64,000 nucleotides of DNA, taken from the NCBI GenBank assembly GCA_020635035.1, contig JACKAO010000010.1, forward strand, positions 1 through 64,000. Reading direction: 5' to 3'. The notes below the pieces were generated by a model that was not told the origin of the DNA, did no database searches, and saw nothing but the letters and a program-made list of their open reading frames with translations. The stretch is from Calditrichia bacterium (GTDB lineage Bacteria; Calditrichota; Calditrichia; Calditrichales; J004). Shown here piece after piece: positions 50,880 through 59,622 of this stretch. Position 1 is the first letter of the stretch; every line of letters begins with the position of its first letter. The position numbers were made by a program, and so were the translations under genes.

Positions 50880-52415
50880 TTAAAAATCTTTAAAAACAAT
50901 TTTGATCTCATTAACAAGATCATCCAGGCTGAAAGCACGCATTCCAAATTTTTCGAGTGCATTATCAGCTGCTTTTCCATGAATAAAATTGGCACTGATA
51001 CAAGCATTAACAGGGTCCATACCTGCAGAAGTCATTCCTGCAATCATACCACCTAAAAGATCGCCACTGCCACCTTTAGCAAGCCCGGGGTTACCCGTAG
51101 TATTAATATAAACACCTTGCTGCTTTTGACACACCATTGAAGGTGCTCCTTTCAAATTTGTGACAAACATGCTTTTATTGGAGAAGTTTTGTAATGCTTC
51201 CCATGGCTGATGTTTAAGTTTTTCTGCAACTTCAGGATCAAATCTCAGAAATTCGCCATGATGGGGTGTCAGAATACAGTTTTCATTTAACATCTGCAAG
51301 ATGTTGTTTGCCTTACTCAGAAAATAAAGTCCATCAGCATCGATAATGACTATTTTCTCTGTTTGGACTGCATAACTTATCGCAGTCTCAAATAACTCAA
51401 AGCTTTCTTCATTTCGCCCCATTCCCGGTCCAATGAGCAACGTATCAGACCAATCAATCTTTTCTTTAACAGTATCCAGCGCGATAATATCCAGAATACC
51501 CTGTTTTTTTTCTGGCAGGGGCAGACTCATCTGTTCTGTTAATTTGTTTTCGATAACAGGATTCAAGGAAGATGCTACACCGGCGTAAACAAGTCCTGCA
51601 CCCGCAAGTGAAGCGCCTTTTGACGCCAAAACCACTGCGCCGGTTAACCCGGGTGAGCCACCCAGAATAAAAACTTTTCCTGCACTATGCTTGTAAAGTA
51701 CCGGATCCGGATCTGGGAAAACGATATCATCTTCATACACAGCATGAATCTTTGATTGAAATTGATGCTCCAGCTTATCCGGAAATCCTATATCGATAAT
51801 TTCCAGGTCTCCTGTAAATGTTCTTGCAGGGTAAAAAAACTGAGAGAGTTTGGGGACGCCCATTGTAAAGGTGACATCCGCTTCAACTGCAAAATTTGAA
51901 AATGCATCATCACCGCTTATTCCGGAAGGAACATCAACAGAACAAACAAAAGCATCCTGTTGATTTATCCAATGAATAAGATCAGCATACGCTCCCTTTA
52001 TTTCACCTTTAACCCCTGTACCTAGCAGAGCATCTATAATTATTGAGTTTTCCTTCACATCCTTAATTTGATCTGCTGAATTAATTTCAATGATTTCAAT
52101 TCCGGAGTTCCTGCAAATATCAAGATTAACACGAGCATCTCCTTTAATATCCTTGGTCTGAGCTGCCAGGAATACATCAACATCCAACCCGGCTTTAAAC
52201 AGATATCTTGCTATTACAAATCCATCCCCGCCATTATTACCTTTTCCACACAAAATACATGCCCTGTAAATACCGAGTTGTTCACAAATCTCTAAAATCG
52301 ATTCTGCTGTATTTCTGCCGGCATTTTCCATTAATACAATTCCCGGAATGCCAAAATTGTTAATAGCCGAATTATCCATCTCGCGCATCTGGGCATTACT
52401 GACTATTTTCATCAT
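50880..52415 (-). CDS. nnr: Bifunctional NAD(P)HX epimerase/dehydratase
   Basis: Repairs hydrated NADH and NADPH: an epimerase followed by an ADP-dependent dehydratase. 511 residues: N-terminal YjeF_N-like domain (about 1-215, NNGGDGFVIARYL) and C-terminal kinase-fold domain (about 225-511, TTGNPGLAKGGSGDLLGGMI). Clustered with nadE, so NAD metabolism genes are grouped. ATG start with GAAGGG 7 nt upstream; a second ATG follows immediately. Confidence 0.93.
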   Translation of the reverse strand: MMKIVSNAQMREMDNSAINNFGIPGIVLMENAGRNTAESILEICEQLGIYRACILCGKGNNGGDGFVIARYLFKAGLDVDVFLAAQTKDIKGDARVNLDICRNSGIEIIEINSADQIKDVKENSIIIDALLGTGVKGEIKGAYADLIHWINQQDAFVCSVDVPSGISGDDAFSNFAVEADVTFTMGVPKLSQFFYPARTFTGDLEIIDIGFPDKLEHQFQSKIHAVYEDDIVFPDPDPVLYKHSAGKVFILGGSPGLTGAVVLASKGASLAGAGLVYAGVASSLNPVIENKLTEQMSLPLPEKKQGILDIIALDTVKEKIDWSDTLLIGPGMGRNEESFELFETAISYAVQTEKIVIIDADGLYFLSKANNILQMLNENCILTPHHGEFLRFDPEVAEKLKHQPWEALQNFSNKSMFVTNLKGAPSMVCQKQQGVYINTTGNPGLAKGGSGDLLGGMIAGMTSAGMDPVNACISANFIHGKAADNALEKFGMRAFSLDDLVNEIKIVFKDF

Positions 52416-52483
52416 TTTTTAACCCTTCATTTTTTAATTTGTTGTCTATATTCATATATTTCAGAACTGACAACAAATCTACC

Positions 52484-52511
52484 TTGACAATATTAGGGGC
52501 TGATCTTTAAT
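52484..52511 (+). promoter_or_regulatory. Promoter of the ECF sigma gene
   Basis: TTGACA (52484-52489), 16-nt spacer, TTTAAT (52506-52511), 88 nt upstream of the TTG start at 52599. The -35 is consensus and the -10 matches at 5 of 6 positions. Confidence 0.6.
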
Positions 52512-52598
52512 TTTTAAAGGATTTATATTACAAAATATTACTAATTTCCTGCAATAAGGCATTAAAAGCCATTCAGGATTCACTACCCGGGAAATGCA

Positions 52599-53168
52599 TT
52601 GAAAAAAGACGACGTAGAACTTGTTCGAAAAGCTAAAGAGGGAGATAGCAAAGCCTACGATCAACTGACATTGCTATATAAGGACGTCGTTTATAGTATT
52701 GTTTACAGAATGGTGCGCAATCGCCAGGAAGCAGAAGATCTTACCCAGGAAGCATTTATAAAGGCTTACAATTCAATCGGTTCTTTTAATGAAGAGTATG
52801 CTTTTTCAACCTGGCTTTTTAAAATTGCCACAAATAATTGTATTGATTTTTTCCGCAAACGAAAACTTAAAACTTACTCCATGGATGAAACTATCCGCTA
52901 CAAGGATGATGAAATCCGTCAGGAATATGCTGACCCGGAACCTGATGTGGAAGATGATTTAGTGGCTGATGAACGGACAATCATTATACGAAATGCTATT
53001 GCCGAACTTCCGGAAAAATATCGCATAGTGATTGAATTGCGTCATCAGAAAGAACACAGTTACGAGCAGATATCCGAAGAACTGGATTTACCGTTGGGAA
53101 CTGTAAAAGCCCGTATATTCAGAGCACGTGAGATGTTAAACAAACTATTACGCGGGAAATTATTTTAA
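52599..53168 (+). CDS. ECF-type RNA polymerase sigma factor, TTG start
   Basis: 189 residues. Sigma region 2 with QEAEDLTQEAFIKAYNSIG and FSTWLFKIATNNCIDFFRK (about 47-90), a charged linker, and region 4 with LPEKYRIVIELRHQKEHSYE and LPLGTVKARIFRAREML (about 130-180). The gene starts with TTG after GGGAAATGCA; an ATG two codons upstream is immediately followed by a stop in its own frame. No anti-sigma gene is adjacent (rdgB follows 15 nt later), so it may be free-standing or controlled by a distant factor. Confidence 0.9.
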   Translation: MKKDDVELVRKAKEGDSKAYDQLTLLYKDVVYSIVYRMVRNRQEAEDLTQEAFIKAYNSIGSFNEEYAFSTWLFKIATNNCIDFFRKRKLKTYSMDETIRYKDDEIRQEYADPEPDVEDDLVADERTIIIRNAIAELPEKYRIVIELRHQKEHSYEQISEELDLPLGTVKARIFRAREMLNKLLRGKLF

Positions 53169-53182
53169 ACTAAATTATCAAT

Positions 53183-53794
53183 ATGTTTAATATTGTATTT
53201 GCATCAACCAATCACGGTAAAATACGGGAATTCTCATACCAGCTAAACATACCACATATACAATTCCTGACTCTTGATAAAGTGCTTCTCCCGCCACTGC
53301 CTAAAATAGAGGAAACCGGATCGACCTTTATTGAAAATGCGCTACTAAAAGCCCGTGGTTATTATCATTATATTAAACAACCAATTATAGCTGATGATTC
53401 AGGACTTGTAGTTCCATCATTAAACGGAGAACCCGGCGTCTATTCAGCTCGCTATGCAGGGATAAATGCCACAGACAGCCAAAACACAGATTTGCTTCTA
53501 TTAAACATGCAAGATATGATCGCTGAAAAAAGGGATGCTTTTTTCCAGATATCCCTGGTTTACAAGGATGAATCCGGAGAGATGGTTTTTGATGGTCGTT
53601 GTTATGGAAAAATTTTAGATCGTCCACAGGGCGCAAATGGTTTTGGCTATGATCCCGTTTTTTATATTCCTGAATTTAATAAAACCATGGCTGAGTTAAC
53701 ACTTGAGGAAAAGAGTAAGATTAGTCACAGGGGCAGGGCTGTAAACGAACTTAAAAAATTCTTAAAAAATGTTAGCAACAACCCTGATTTTTAA
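53183..53794 (+). CDS. rdgB: dITP/XTP pyrophosphatase (RdgB/HAM1)
   Basis: Hydrolyses non-canonical purine nucleoside triphosphates to keep inosine and xanthosine out of DNA. 203 residues. ASTNHGKIREF at the N terminus, ADDSGLVVPSLNGEPGVYSA (about 71-90), GFGYDPVFYIPE (about 155) and SHRGRAV near the end, all family marks. ATG at 53183. Its stop codon abuts the tRNA-cluster promoter. Confidence 0.95.
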   Translation: MFNIVFASTNHGKIREFSYQLNIPHIQFLTLDKVLLPPLPKIEETGSTFIENALLKARGYYHYIKQPIIADDSGLVVPSLNGEPGVYSARYAGINATDSQNTDLLLLNMQDMIAEKRDAFFQISLVYKDESGEMVFDGRCYGKILDRPQGANGFGYDPVFYIPEFNKTMAELTLEEKSKISHRGRAVNELKKFLKNVSNNPDF

Positions 53795-53823
53795 TTGACA
53801 TGTTTTTTTGAGATCTTTATATT
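53795..53823 (+). promoter_or_regulatory. Strong sigma-70 promoter of the tRNA-Pro cluster
   Basis: TTGACA (53795-53800), exactly 17 nt, TATATT (53818-53823). It begins right after the rdgB stop codon (TAA, 53792-53794). The first tRNA starts 28 nt downstream. Confidence 0.85.
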
Positions 53824-53850
53824 TGTCGACTCTTGTGTTAGAGGGTAGTT

Positions 53851-53925
53851 CGGGGTGTAGCGCAGCCTGGTTAGCGCACCTGCCTTGGGAGCAGGGGGTC
53901 GGAGGTTCGAATCCTCTCACCCCGA
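53851..53925 (+). tRNA. tRNA-Pro (anticodon TGG)
   Basis: Acceptor CGGGGTG/CACCCCG, anticodon stem CCTGC/GCAGG with loop CTTGGGA, T arm GGAGG-TTCGAAT-CCTCT, discriminator A. No encoded CCA. Confidence 0.95.
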
Positions 53926-53932
53926 CTAAGGA

Positions 53933-54006
<74 letters not shown>

Positions 54007-54021
54007 CAAGAGTTCTTTCAT

Positions 54022-54096
54022 GGTGGGTGTAGCTCAGTTGGTTAGAGCACCAGATTGTGGCTCTGGGGGTCATGGGTTCAACTCCCATCACTCACC
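54022..54096 (+). tRNA. tRNA-His (anticodon GTG)
   Basis: Acceptor GTGGGTG/CACTCAC with an extra 5' G (G-1) opposite discriminator C73, the identity pair of tRNA-His. Anticodon stem CCAGA/TCTGG, loop TTGTGGC. CCA follows C73 (54097-54099), the only tRNA here that encodes it. Confidence 0.94.
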
Positions 54097-54112
54097 CCAA
54101 AAATAAATTTTT

Positions 54113-54185
54113 GGTCCCATCGTCTAGAGGCCTAGGACACCGCCCTTTCACGGCGGCGACAGGGGTTCGAATCCCCTTGGGACTA
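54113..54185 (+). tRNA. tRNA-Glu (anticodon TTC)
   Basis: Acceptor GGTCCCA/TGGGACT (G-T end pair), anticodon stem CCGCC/GGCGG with loop CTTTCAC, T arm GGGG-TTCGAAT-CCCC, discriminator A. Last tRNA of the cluster. Confidence 0.95.
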
Positions 54186-54188
54186 CTT

Positions 54189-54223
54189 AAAACCCCGGTA
54201 TTATTGCCGGGGTTTTTGTTTTT
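54189..54223 (+). terminator. Intrinsic terminator of the tRNA-Pro cluster
   Basis: AAACCCCGG (54190-54198) and CCGGGGTTT (54207-54215) form a stem with an 8-nt loop, then TTGTTTTT. Confidence 0.85.
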
Positions 54224-54349
54224 ATATATGTTTCATATCTAAAAAAGAACGCTGATCTTTTATTTTTTAGCTTTTTCTATAAAAATTGAATTATTCTGGA
54301 AGAAATAGAGAGATTGAGAATAGTGTGGATTATGACGGAGTTAATGAAT

Positions 54350-54384
54350 AAAAAGCCTCCCCTATTTTGAAGAGGAGACTTTTT
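54350..54384 (-). terminator. Intrinsic terminator of the transhydrogenase operon
   Basis: On the minus strand AAAAAGTCTCCTC pairs with GGGGAGGCTTTTT (13 positions, G-T pairs included) over a 9-nt loop, and the stem ends in a T run. It lies 10 nt past the pntB stop codon. Confidence 0.8.
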
Positions 54385-54393
54385 ACAATTTTT

Positions 54394-55779
54394 TTATAGT
54401 TCCTTAACAGCTTTTACCATTTCTGTAACCATACCCTTGGCATCACCAAACAACATCATTGTTTTTTCATCATAAAATAATTCATTGTCTTCGCCGGCAA
54501 AACCTGTTGCCAATGAGCGCTTAATAATCATAACACGATGGGCTTTGTCAACATCCAGAATAGGCATTCCGTAAAGCGGGCTTTCTTTTTTATAACGTGC
54601 TGCAGGATTAATAACATCATTAGCACCGATTACCAGGGCGACATCTGTCTCCTGAAAATCTTCGTTGATCATATCCATTTCAACAATTTTTTCATAGTCT
54701 ACGTTTGCTTCAGCAAGAAGTACATTCATATGCCCCGGCATACGGCCTGCAACAGGGTGAACTGCATAACGAACTTTACACCCACGAGCTTCGAGGAGAG
54801 ATGCCAGTTCCTGAAGCACATGCTGAGCTTGTGCAACTGCAAGTCCATATCCAGGTACAATAATTACTGATTCTGCACTGTCAAATATCATACCGGCATC
54901 TGTGGCTGTATAACGGGTAACCGTTTTCTTTTCGCCACTACCGGAAGCGGTTGTCCCACCTTCAACGCCAACAGCGCCAAAAAGTACATTGGCCAGCGAG
55001 CGATTCATAGCCACACACATGATATTAGTTAAAATTAATCCCGAAGCACCAACAAGCGCTCCCGCTATAATCAAGACATTATTGGAGAGTACGAATCCTG
55101 TTGCACAAGCAGCCAAACCAGAATAGGAATTCAGTAGGGAGATTACAACGGGCATATCGGCGCCACCGATTGGTATTACAGATGTAACACCTAAAATAGC
55201 TGAGATGGCAACGATGATCAGCAAATACATCTCAATACTGTTGTCAAATTCGAACAAAACACCAAGTACAACAGTTGCCACAAGGATTAATCCATTAAAA
55301 AAGGATTGACCTTTGAATACTATCGGTGCACTTGTCATCCATCCTTGCAGTTTTAAGAATGCAATAAGACTTCCTGTGAAAGTAACTGTACCAATAAGTA
55401 AACTAAGAATCATTGATATTACTACATCCGTTGTACCGACCACTCCTGCTGCTTTGACATATTCAGAGTATGCTACAAATGTTGATGCAATACCTCCAAA
55501 ACCGTTGAATAGAGCTACCATTTGTGGCATATCAGTCATTGCTACCTTTTTTGCAGAAATAGCACCTATTAATCCACCTATAATGACCCCAACTATAATG
55601 TAGGTATAATCCAGGATACCCTGATCAAATAGCGTAACGGCAATCGCTAAAAGCATCCCGATAAGTGCATAAAGGTTACCTTTTTGCGCTGTTTTAGGAG
55701 AACTGAGTTTTTTCAGCCCCAGAATAAACATTACAGATGCAACCAGGTAGACGATTTTTGTAATGAGATCCAGTTCCAT
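54394..55779 (-). CDS. pntB: NAD(P) transhydrogenase subunit beta
   Basis: Membrane plus NADP-binding subunit of the proton-translocating transhydrogenase. 461 residues: about 9 transmembrane helices (to about 260), then the soluble dIII domain with VIVPGYGLAVAQAQH (Rossmann GYGLAVAQ motif) and ANDVINPAARY. Third gene in the operon. The start ATG overlaps the alpha-2 stop by one base (TAATG). Confidence 0.94.
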   Translation of the reverse strand: MELDLITKIVYLVASVMFILGLKKLSSPKTAQKGNLYALIGMLLAIAVTLFDQGILDYTYIIVGVIIGGLIGAISAKKVAMTDMPQMVALFNGFGGIASTFVAYSEYVKAAGVVGTTDVVISMILSLLIGTVTFTGSLIAFLKLQGWMTSAPIVFKGQSFFNGLILVATVVLGVLFEFDNSIEMYLLIIVAISAILGVTSVIPIGGADMPVVISLLNSYSGLAACATGFVLSNNVLIIAGALVGASGLILTNIMCVAMNRSLANVLFGAVGVEGGTTASGSGEKKTVTRYTATDAGMIFDSAESVIIVPGYGLAVAQAQHVLQELASLLEARGCKVRYAVHPVAGRMPGHMNVLLAEANVDYEKIVEMDMINEDFQETDVALVIGANDVINPAARYKKESPLYGMPILDVDKAHRVMIIKRSLATGFAGEDNELFYDEKTMMLFGDAKGMVTEMVKAVKEL

Positions 55780-56078
55780 TATTTCGCCTCCTGTTTTTTA
55801 TCTTTTTTAAACATGCCAAGCATACGATCTGTAACCATAAAACCACCTACAACATTAATAGTGGCGCTTATTACAGCCAGTAATCCTAAAATTGTTGCCA
55901 GAAGTGATTCACCATGCCCTGCACTTAAAATAGCTCCAACAATTGTAATCCCCGATATCGCATTTGATCCGGACATCAGTGGTGTATGTAACAATGGTGG
56001 AACTTTGGTTATCACTTCGAAACCGACGAAAATCGCCAGTACAAATATGTAAATTGAAATAAGAATCATTTCATTCAT
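55779..56078 (-). CDS. NAD(P) transhydrogenase alpha subunit, membrane part
   Basis: 99 residues, three to four transmembrane helices (ISIYIFVLAIFVGFEVI, GITIVGAILSAGH, LLAVISATINVVGGFMVT). This is PntAB-type dII of the split alpha subunit, as in the three-subunit Rhodospirillum rubrum enzyme. TPLMSGSNAISGI is the family signature. ATG with GGAG upstream. Confidence 0.92.
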   Translation of the reverse strand: MNEMILISIYIFVLAIFVGFEVITKVPPLLHTPLMSGSNAISGITIVGAILSAGHGESLLATILGLLAVISATINVVGGFMVTDRMLGMFKKDKKQEAK

Positions 56079-56129
56079 AACTATTTCTCCTTTAAGAGCT
56101 GCCTCGCTAAAGCATAACTAAGTGAATGA

Positions 56130-57263
56130 TTAAGCAATAATATCCGCAACCAGTTTATTTACAACTTCACCTTCTTTTACAACACAGGAACCTTTTATTA
56201 TTTCATCTTCCCAATCAATCGTTTCTTTAAAAATCAGCTGAAAAAGGTTGGTGATATTCTTTGAATACATTTGACTGGCATGGACCGGTATCAATGCAGG
56301 TAAATTTACAGCACCGTGAATAATTACACCGTGTTTTTCGGTTTTACCTTTTTGAGTTAATGCTGTATTTCCACCCTGTTCAGCAGCAATGTCTATAATA
56401 ACCGATCCTGAATGCATCATTTTTATCATTTCTTCTGTTATCAGGATGGGGGCTGCTTTCCCGAATACCTGGGCTGTTGTAATTACTAAGTCTACTTTAG
56501 GAAGGCGTTTAGCTATCGCTTCCTGTTCTTTCTTTAAAAAGTCATCAGACATTTCTTTGGCATAGCCACCTGCTGTCTCGGCATCTTCGGTAATTTCCAT
56601 CTCAACAAATTTGGCACCCAAACTTTCAATCTGTTCTTTTACAGCAATTCTCGGATCAAACGCCTCAACTTTTGCGCCTAACCTTTTTGCAGTAGCAATA
56701 GCCTGCAATCCTGCAACCCCTGCACCTAATACAAGTACATTCGATGGCGGAACTGTTCCTGCAGCCGTCATCATTAATGGAAACATTTTACCTAAATAAT
56801 CAGCGCCCATTACAACTGCTTTATAACCTGCGACAGTTGCCATTGAACTTAAAGCATCCATACTTTGTGCTCTTGTTATGCGCGGGACAAAGCCCATATC
56901 AAAAGCAGTTACTTTTCTGCCCTTAAGTTTCTTTATACCATCAGGATTTGATGCTGGTGATAAGAACGTTACCAGATAAGCCCCGTCTTTCAGTGCTTCT
57001 GATTCATGTTTTCCAAGGCTTTCATGCTGCATCGGTGGCTGTACTTTAAGAACAATATCCGCTTCCGCATAAAGTTCTTTCGCTGATGCTACAATTTTAG
57101 CTCCCTGGTCAGCATATTGCTGATCACTGAACCCTGCCATTGCCCCGGCATCTTTTTCTACAATCACTTCATGATTCATCTTAGTGATTACATTTAACAT
57201 GCCTGGAATTACTGAAACACGTGTCTCATTGGGAGCGATTTCTTTTGGAATTCCGACTTTCAC
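56130..57263 (-). CDS. pntA: NAD(P) transhydrogenase alpha subunit, NAD-binding part, GTG start
   Basis: Soluble dI subunit binding NAD(H). 377 residues, starting VKVGIPKEIAPNETRVSV-like (MKVGIPKE after initiation). Rossmann motif VLVLGAGVAGLQAIATAKRL at about 181-200 and the alanine dehydrogenase-like N-terminal domain. Start is GTG with GGAGG and 5 nt spacing. Supplies NADPH from NADH using the proton gradient; zwf nearby gives a second NADPH route. Confidence 0.94.
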   Translation of the reverse strand: MKVGIPKEIAPNETRVSVIPGMLNVITKMNHEVIVEKDAGAMAGFSDQQYADQGAKIVASAKELYAEADIVLKVQPPMQHESLGKHESEALKDGAYLVTFLSPASNPDGIKKLKGRKVTAFDMGFVPRITRAQSMDALSSMATVAGYKAVVMGADYLGKMFPLMMTAAGTVPPSNVLVLGAGVAGLQAIATAKRLGAKVEAFDPRIAVKEQIESLGAKFVEMEITEDAETAGGYAKEMSDDFLKKEQEAIAKRLPKVDLVITTAQVFGKAAPILITEEMIKMMHSGSVIIDIAAEQGGNTALTQKGKTEKHGVIIHGAVNLPALIPVHASQMYSKNITNLFQLIFKETIDWEDEIIKGSCVVKEGEVVNKLVADIIA

Positions 57264-57416
57264 ATGAGCCTCCCTATCTATTTAGTTTTTGAATGTTAAT
57301 TAAAAAATACCTTTTTCAGGATTCCTGAAGTTACGAAATACAAAACAATTAATTCAAGTGTTCAATGTCCTTTTTATCCCCCAATAAGGATGCTTTGATT
57401 TATAATTATACCGATA

Positions 57417-57443
57417 TGTACAACCATTGTACCAGTAGGTACA
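57417..57443. promoter_or_regulatory. GTAC-phased palindrome, candidate operator
   Basis: In the 312-nt divergent gap between pntA and the WXXGXW gene, three GTAC tetramers stand at 57418, 57429 and 57439 (11 and 10 bp apart, one helical turn). The outer TGTAC and GTACA are arranged as an inverted repeat around the middle GTAC. This looks like a dimeric or multimeric regulator site, 133-154 bp from either start codon. The rest of the gap (57264-57416, 57444-57561) is AT-rich; at 57524-57539 there is a partial sigma-54-like motif, described among the rejected items. Confidence 0.35.
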
Positions 57444-57575
57444 TCAAAGTTTAATCATTGTCGACTGCTTAAATTAAAAATAAAGCTATAAAAAATAATA
57501 AGTTAGTCTATTCTCTTTGGTTTTGGCACCAAGTTTGATTATTCAAAATTGAACTATTATTAAAAGGAGGAAATC

Positions 57576-57917
57576 ATGAGATCTATTAAGAACATTATCG
57601 CTGCGCTTCTTTTCAGTATCATCATCGCAAATGTTGCAAATGCTCAGATAGTCGTAAAAGTAAAACCACAAAAACCAGACATTGTTAATCTCAGACCTGT
57701 ACAAATAGACAAAGGGATGATTTGGATTGATGGTAACTGGGTGGTCAAAAACAATCGTTATGTCTGGGCAAACGGATACTGGGTGAAAGCTAATCCTGCA
57801 TTAATCCGTGTAAACGGATACTGGAAACATGTTCATGGTGGATGGATCTGGGTAGAAGGTCACTGGAAAAAACAACATGCACCTTACTCGAAACATCGTA
57901 TAAATAAAATGCATTAG
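57576..57917 (+). CDS. Small secreted WXXGXW-repeat protein
   Basis: 113 residues: signal peptide about 1-23 (ends VANA), then two Trp/Gly-rich repeats: IDGNWVVKNNRYVWANGYW (about 50-68) and VNGYWKHVHGGWIWVEGHW (about 78-96), of the YXWXXGXW/WXXGXW type (PF12779-like). Basic C terminus. Strong AAGGAGG ribosome site. Known family members are periplasmic or outer-membrane associated; function is not known. Own terminator follows, so it is monocistronic. Confidence 0.78.
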   Translation: MRSIKNIIAALLFSIIIANVANAQIVVKVKPQKPDIVNLRPVQIDKGMIWIDGNWVVKNNRYVWANGYWVKANPALIRVNGYWKHVHGGWIWVEGHWKKQHAPYSKHRINKMH

Positions 57918-57920
57918 TTT

Positions 57921-57950
57921 TAAAGGCGGATTACTCCGCCTTTATTTTTT
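57921..57950 (+). terminator. Intrinsic terminator of the WXXGXW gene
   Basis: AAAGGCGGA (57922-57930), loop TTAC, TCCGCCTTT (57935-57943), then ATTTTTT. The stop codon of the convergent flavin reductase gene starts at 57942, so the hairpin overlaps its end. Confidence 0.85.
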
Positions 57951-58568
57951 AATATATGTTTTTCTTACCAGGCTGAAACGTTCCCCGATTTTGGTATATT
58001 CTGCACCGGCCAAGCGACCAACAGGTTTAAGTCCATCAATATCAATTCTTCCATTTTTGTATAAATCATCCGCTATGTGAAATAAAACAATTTCTCCGAT
58101 AACAATAAAACCACCTCCCGGCTTTGCTTCACCGATTTCAATGATCTGATTAAGTTTACATTCAAAATGGATCGGTGATTCTTTAACCATCGGCGCTTTT
58201 ACAACGTGCGCGGGAACAGCTGTTAATCCTGATTCTTTAAACTCATCAACCCCGTAAGGAAAATTTGTCGCGCAATCATTCATTGGTTCCGAAATATCTT
58301 CTGTAACAATGTTGATAACAAATTCACCCGTTTCACGGATATTTATCAACGTGTCCTTTGGCTGCCCTTCATTTGGTTGCCGTGTCGGACAAAAAAGAAC
58401 CGTTGGCGGATCGGAAGTGACACCTGTAAAAAATGAAAATGGCGCCAGGTTGAAATGGCCCTCGGTCGATACCGTAGATACAAACGCAATTGGTCGAGGC
58501 AGGATCGAACCAATCATTAACTTATAATTTTCATTATATTTCTGATCTTTGGGATTAATAACCATCAT
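57942..58568 (-). CDS. Flavin reductase-like FMN-binding protein
   Basis: 208 residues, split-barrel flavin-reductase fold. Signature SILPRPIAFVSTVSTEGHFN (about 21-40) and APFSFFTGVTSDPPTVLF (about 42-59). Family members reduce FMN or act as oxidoreductase partners; function here unknown. Start is ATG ATG, either possible. No operon partner on this strand. Confidence 0.82.
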   Translation of the reverse strand: MMVINPKDQKYNENYKLMIGSILPRPIAFVSTVSTEGHFNLAPFSFFTGVTSDPPTVLFCPTRQPNEGQPKDTLINIRETGEFVINIVTEDISEPMNDCATNFPYGVDEFKESGLTAVPAHVVKAPMVKESPIHFECKLNQIIEIGEAKPGGGFIVIGEIVLFHIADDLYKNGRIDIDGLKPVGRLAGAEYTKIGERFSLVRKTYIKK

Positions 58569-58688
58569 AAACCTTTACTTTTTTTAATTCTTCCGGATAA
58601 AGGTACTTAATGATCCCATTCCATTCAACCAATGCCGCTTTACTGACTGCCAATTTGTATTTTTTATGATTCTGATTAAATTCCTGTC

Positions 58689-59618
58689 ATGGAATTATTC
58701 TTTACAAAAAATCTTGAATCCTGTGTATGCTGTCCGCGCAACTGTGGTACAAACCGCCTGCAAGGGAAAGTGGGTGTCTGTAAAATTCCGGCTGAAGTTT
58801 ATATTTCTCACGCTGGTTTACATTTTGGTGAAGAACCTCCTATTTCCGGTACTAAGGGTTCCGGGACTATTTTCTTCAGTGGCTGCAACCTGCGCTGTGT
58901 ATTTTGCCAGAATTACCAGATCAGCCAGGAGTTTAAACGTGAATTTTCGGTCCACCTGACCATTAGTGATCTTGCGGACAAAATGCTTGAACTGCAAAAT
59001 CTCGGTGCCCACAATATTAATTTTGTTTCACCATCACATGTTATCTACCAGATGGCGGATGCAATCGTTCTTGCAAAACAAAAAGGTTTAAAAATACCGG
59101 TGGTTTATAATTCCAACGGCTATGATTCTGTCGATGCATTGAGAAAGATCTCAGGGCTTGTTGATATTTACCTTCCCGATATAAAATATCTTGAAACCGA
59201 ACTTGCACTGAAATATTCACGCGCCAAAAATTATGCTGACGTTATCCCCGGTGTACTGGAAGAAATGCTATGCCAGGCAGGCCACCTGGAATGTGATGAA
59301 AATGGCATCGCGCAAAAAGGACTGCTTGTGCGGCACCTTGTTTTGCCCAACCATGTTGAAAACAGCAAACGCTGTCTGGATTTAATTGCCGGTTTATCGC
59401 GTTACACTTATGTAAGCATTATGTCACAGTATTCACCGCAATTCAAAGCTTTTAAATATCCTGACATAAATCGCACATTATCAGAAAAAGAGTATAATGA
59501 AATTATTGACTATACCGAAGAACTTGGACTGGAAAATGCCTTCACCCAGGAACTGATCAGCCAGGAAAAATGCCTGCCTGATTTTGCCCTGGATACGCCG
59601 TTTAATTTTAATCTATAA
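58689..59618 (+). CDS. Radical SAM protein, PflX/pyruvate formate-lyase activase-like
   Basis: 309 residues. Radical SAM cluster motif CNLRCVFC (about residues 61-68) within SGCNLRCVFCQNYQIS, preceded by an N-terminal extra-Cys segment CVCCPRNCGTNR (about 12-23). This layout matches COG1313 (PflX-like) proteins; AmmeMemoRadiSam enzymes are related alternatives. No partner glycyl radical enzyme in the window. ATG start, no strong ribosome site. Stops 4 nt before the MarC start codon, so they are likely co-transcribed. Confidence 0.85.
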   Translation: MELFFTKNLESCVCCPRNCGTNRLQGKVGVCKIPAEVYISHAGLHFGEEPPISGTKGSGTIFFSGCNLRCVFCQNYQISQEFKREFSVHLTISDLADKMLELQNLGAHNINFVSPSHVIYQMADAIVLAKQKGLKIPVVYNSNGYDSVDALRKISGLVDIYLPDIKYLETELALKYSRAKNYADVIPGVLEEMLCQAGHLECDENGIAQKGLLVRHLVLPNHVENSKRCLDLIAGLSRYTYVSIMSQYSPQFKAFKYPDINRTLSEKEYNEIIDYTEELGLENAFTQELISQEKCLPDFALDTPFNFNL

Positions 59619-59622
59619 TTTA

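Noticed and set aside
57417..57443. Short spaced repeats as a CRISPR-like array
   Set aside because: Only 4-base units in a single 27-bp patch; no repeats of 20 bp or more and no cas genes in the window.
57524..57539. TGGCAC-N5-TTGAT, resembling a sigma-54 promoter upstream of the WXXGXW gene
   Set aside because: The -12 GC is GA, a position that is nearly invariant; no upstream activator site and no bEBP gene in the window.
58666..58959. 97-codon plus-strand frame overlapping the radical SAM start
   Set aside because: Runs in another frame over the conserved Cys motifs; the radical SAM reading has clear homology.
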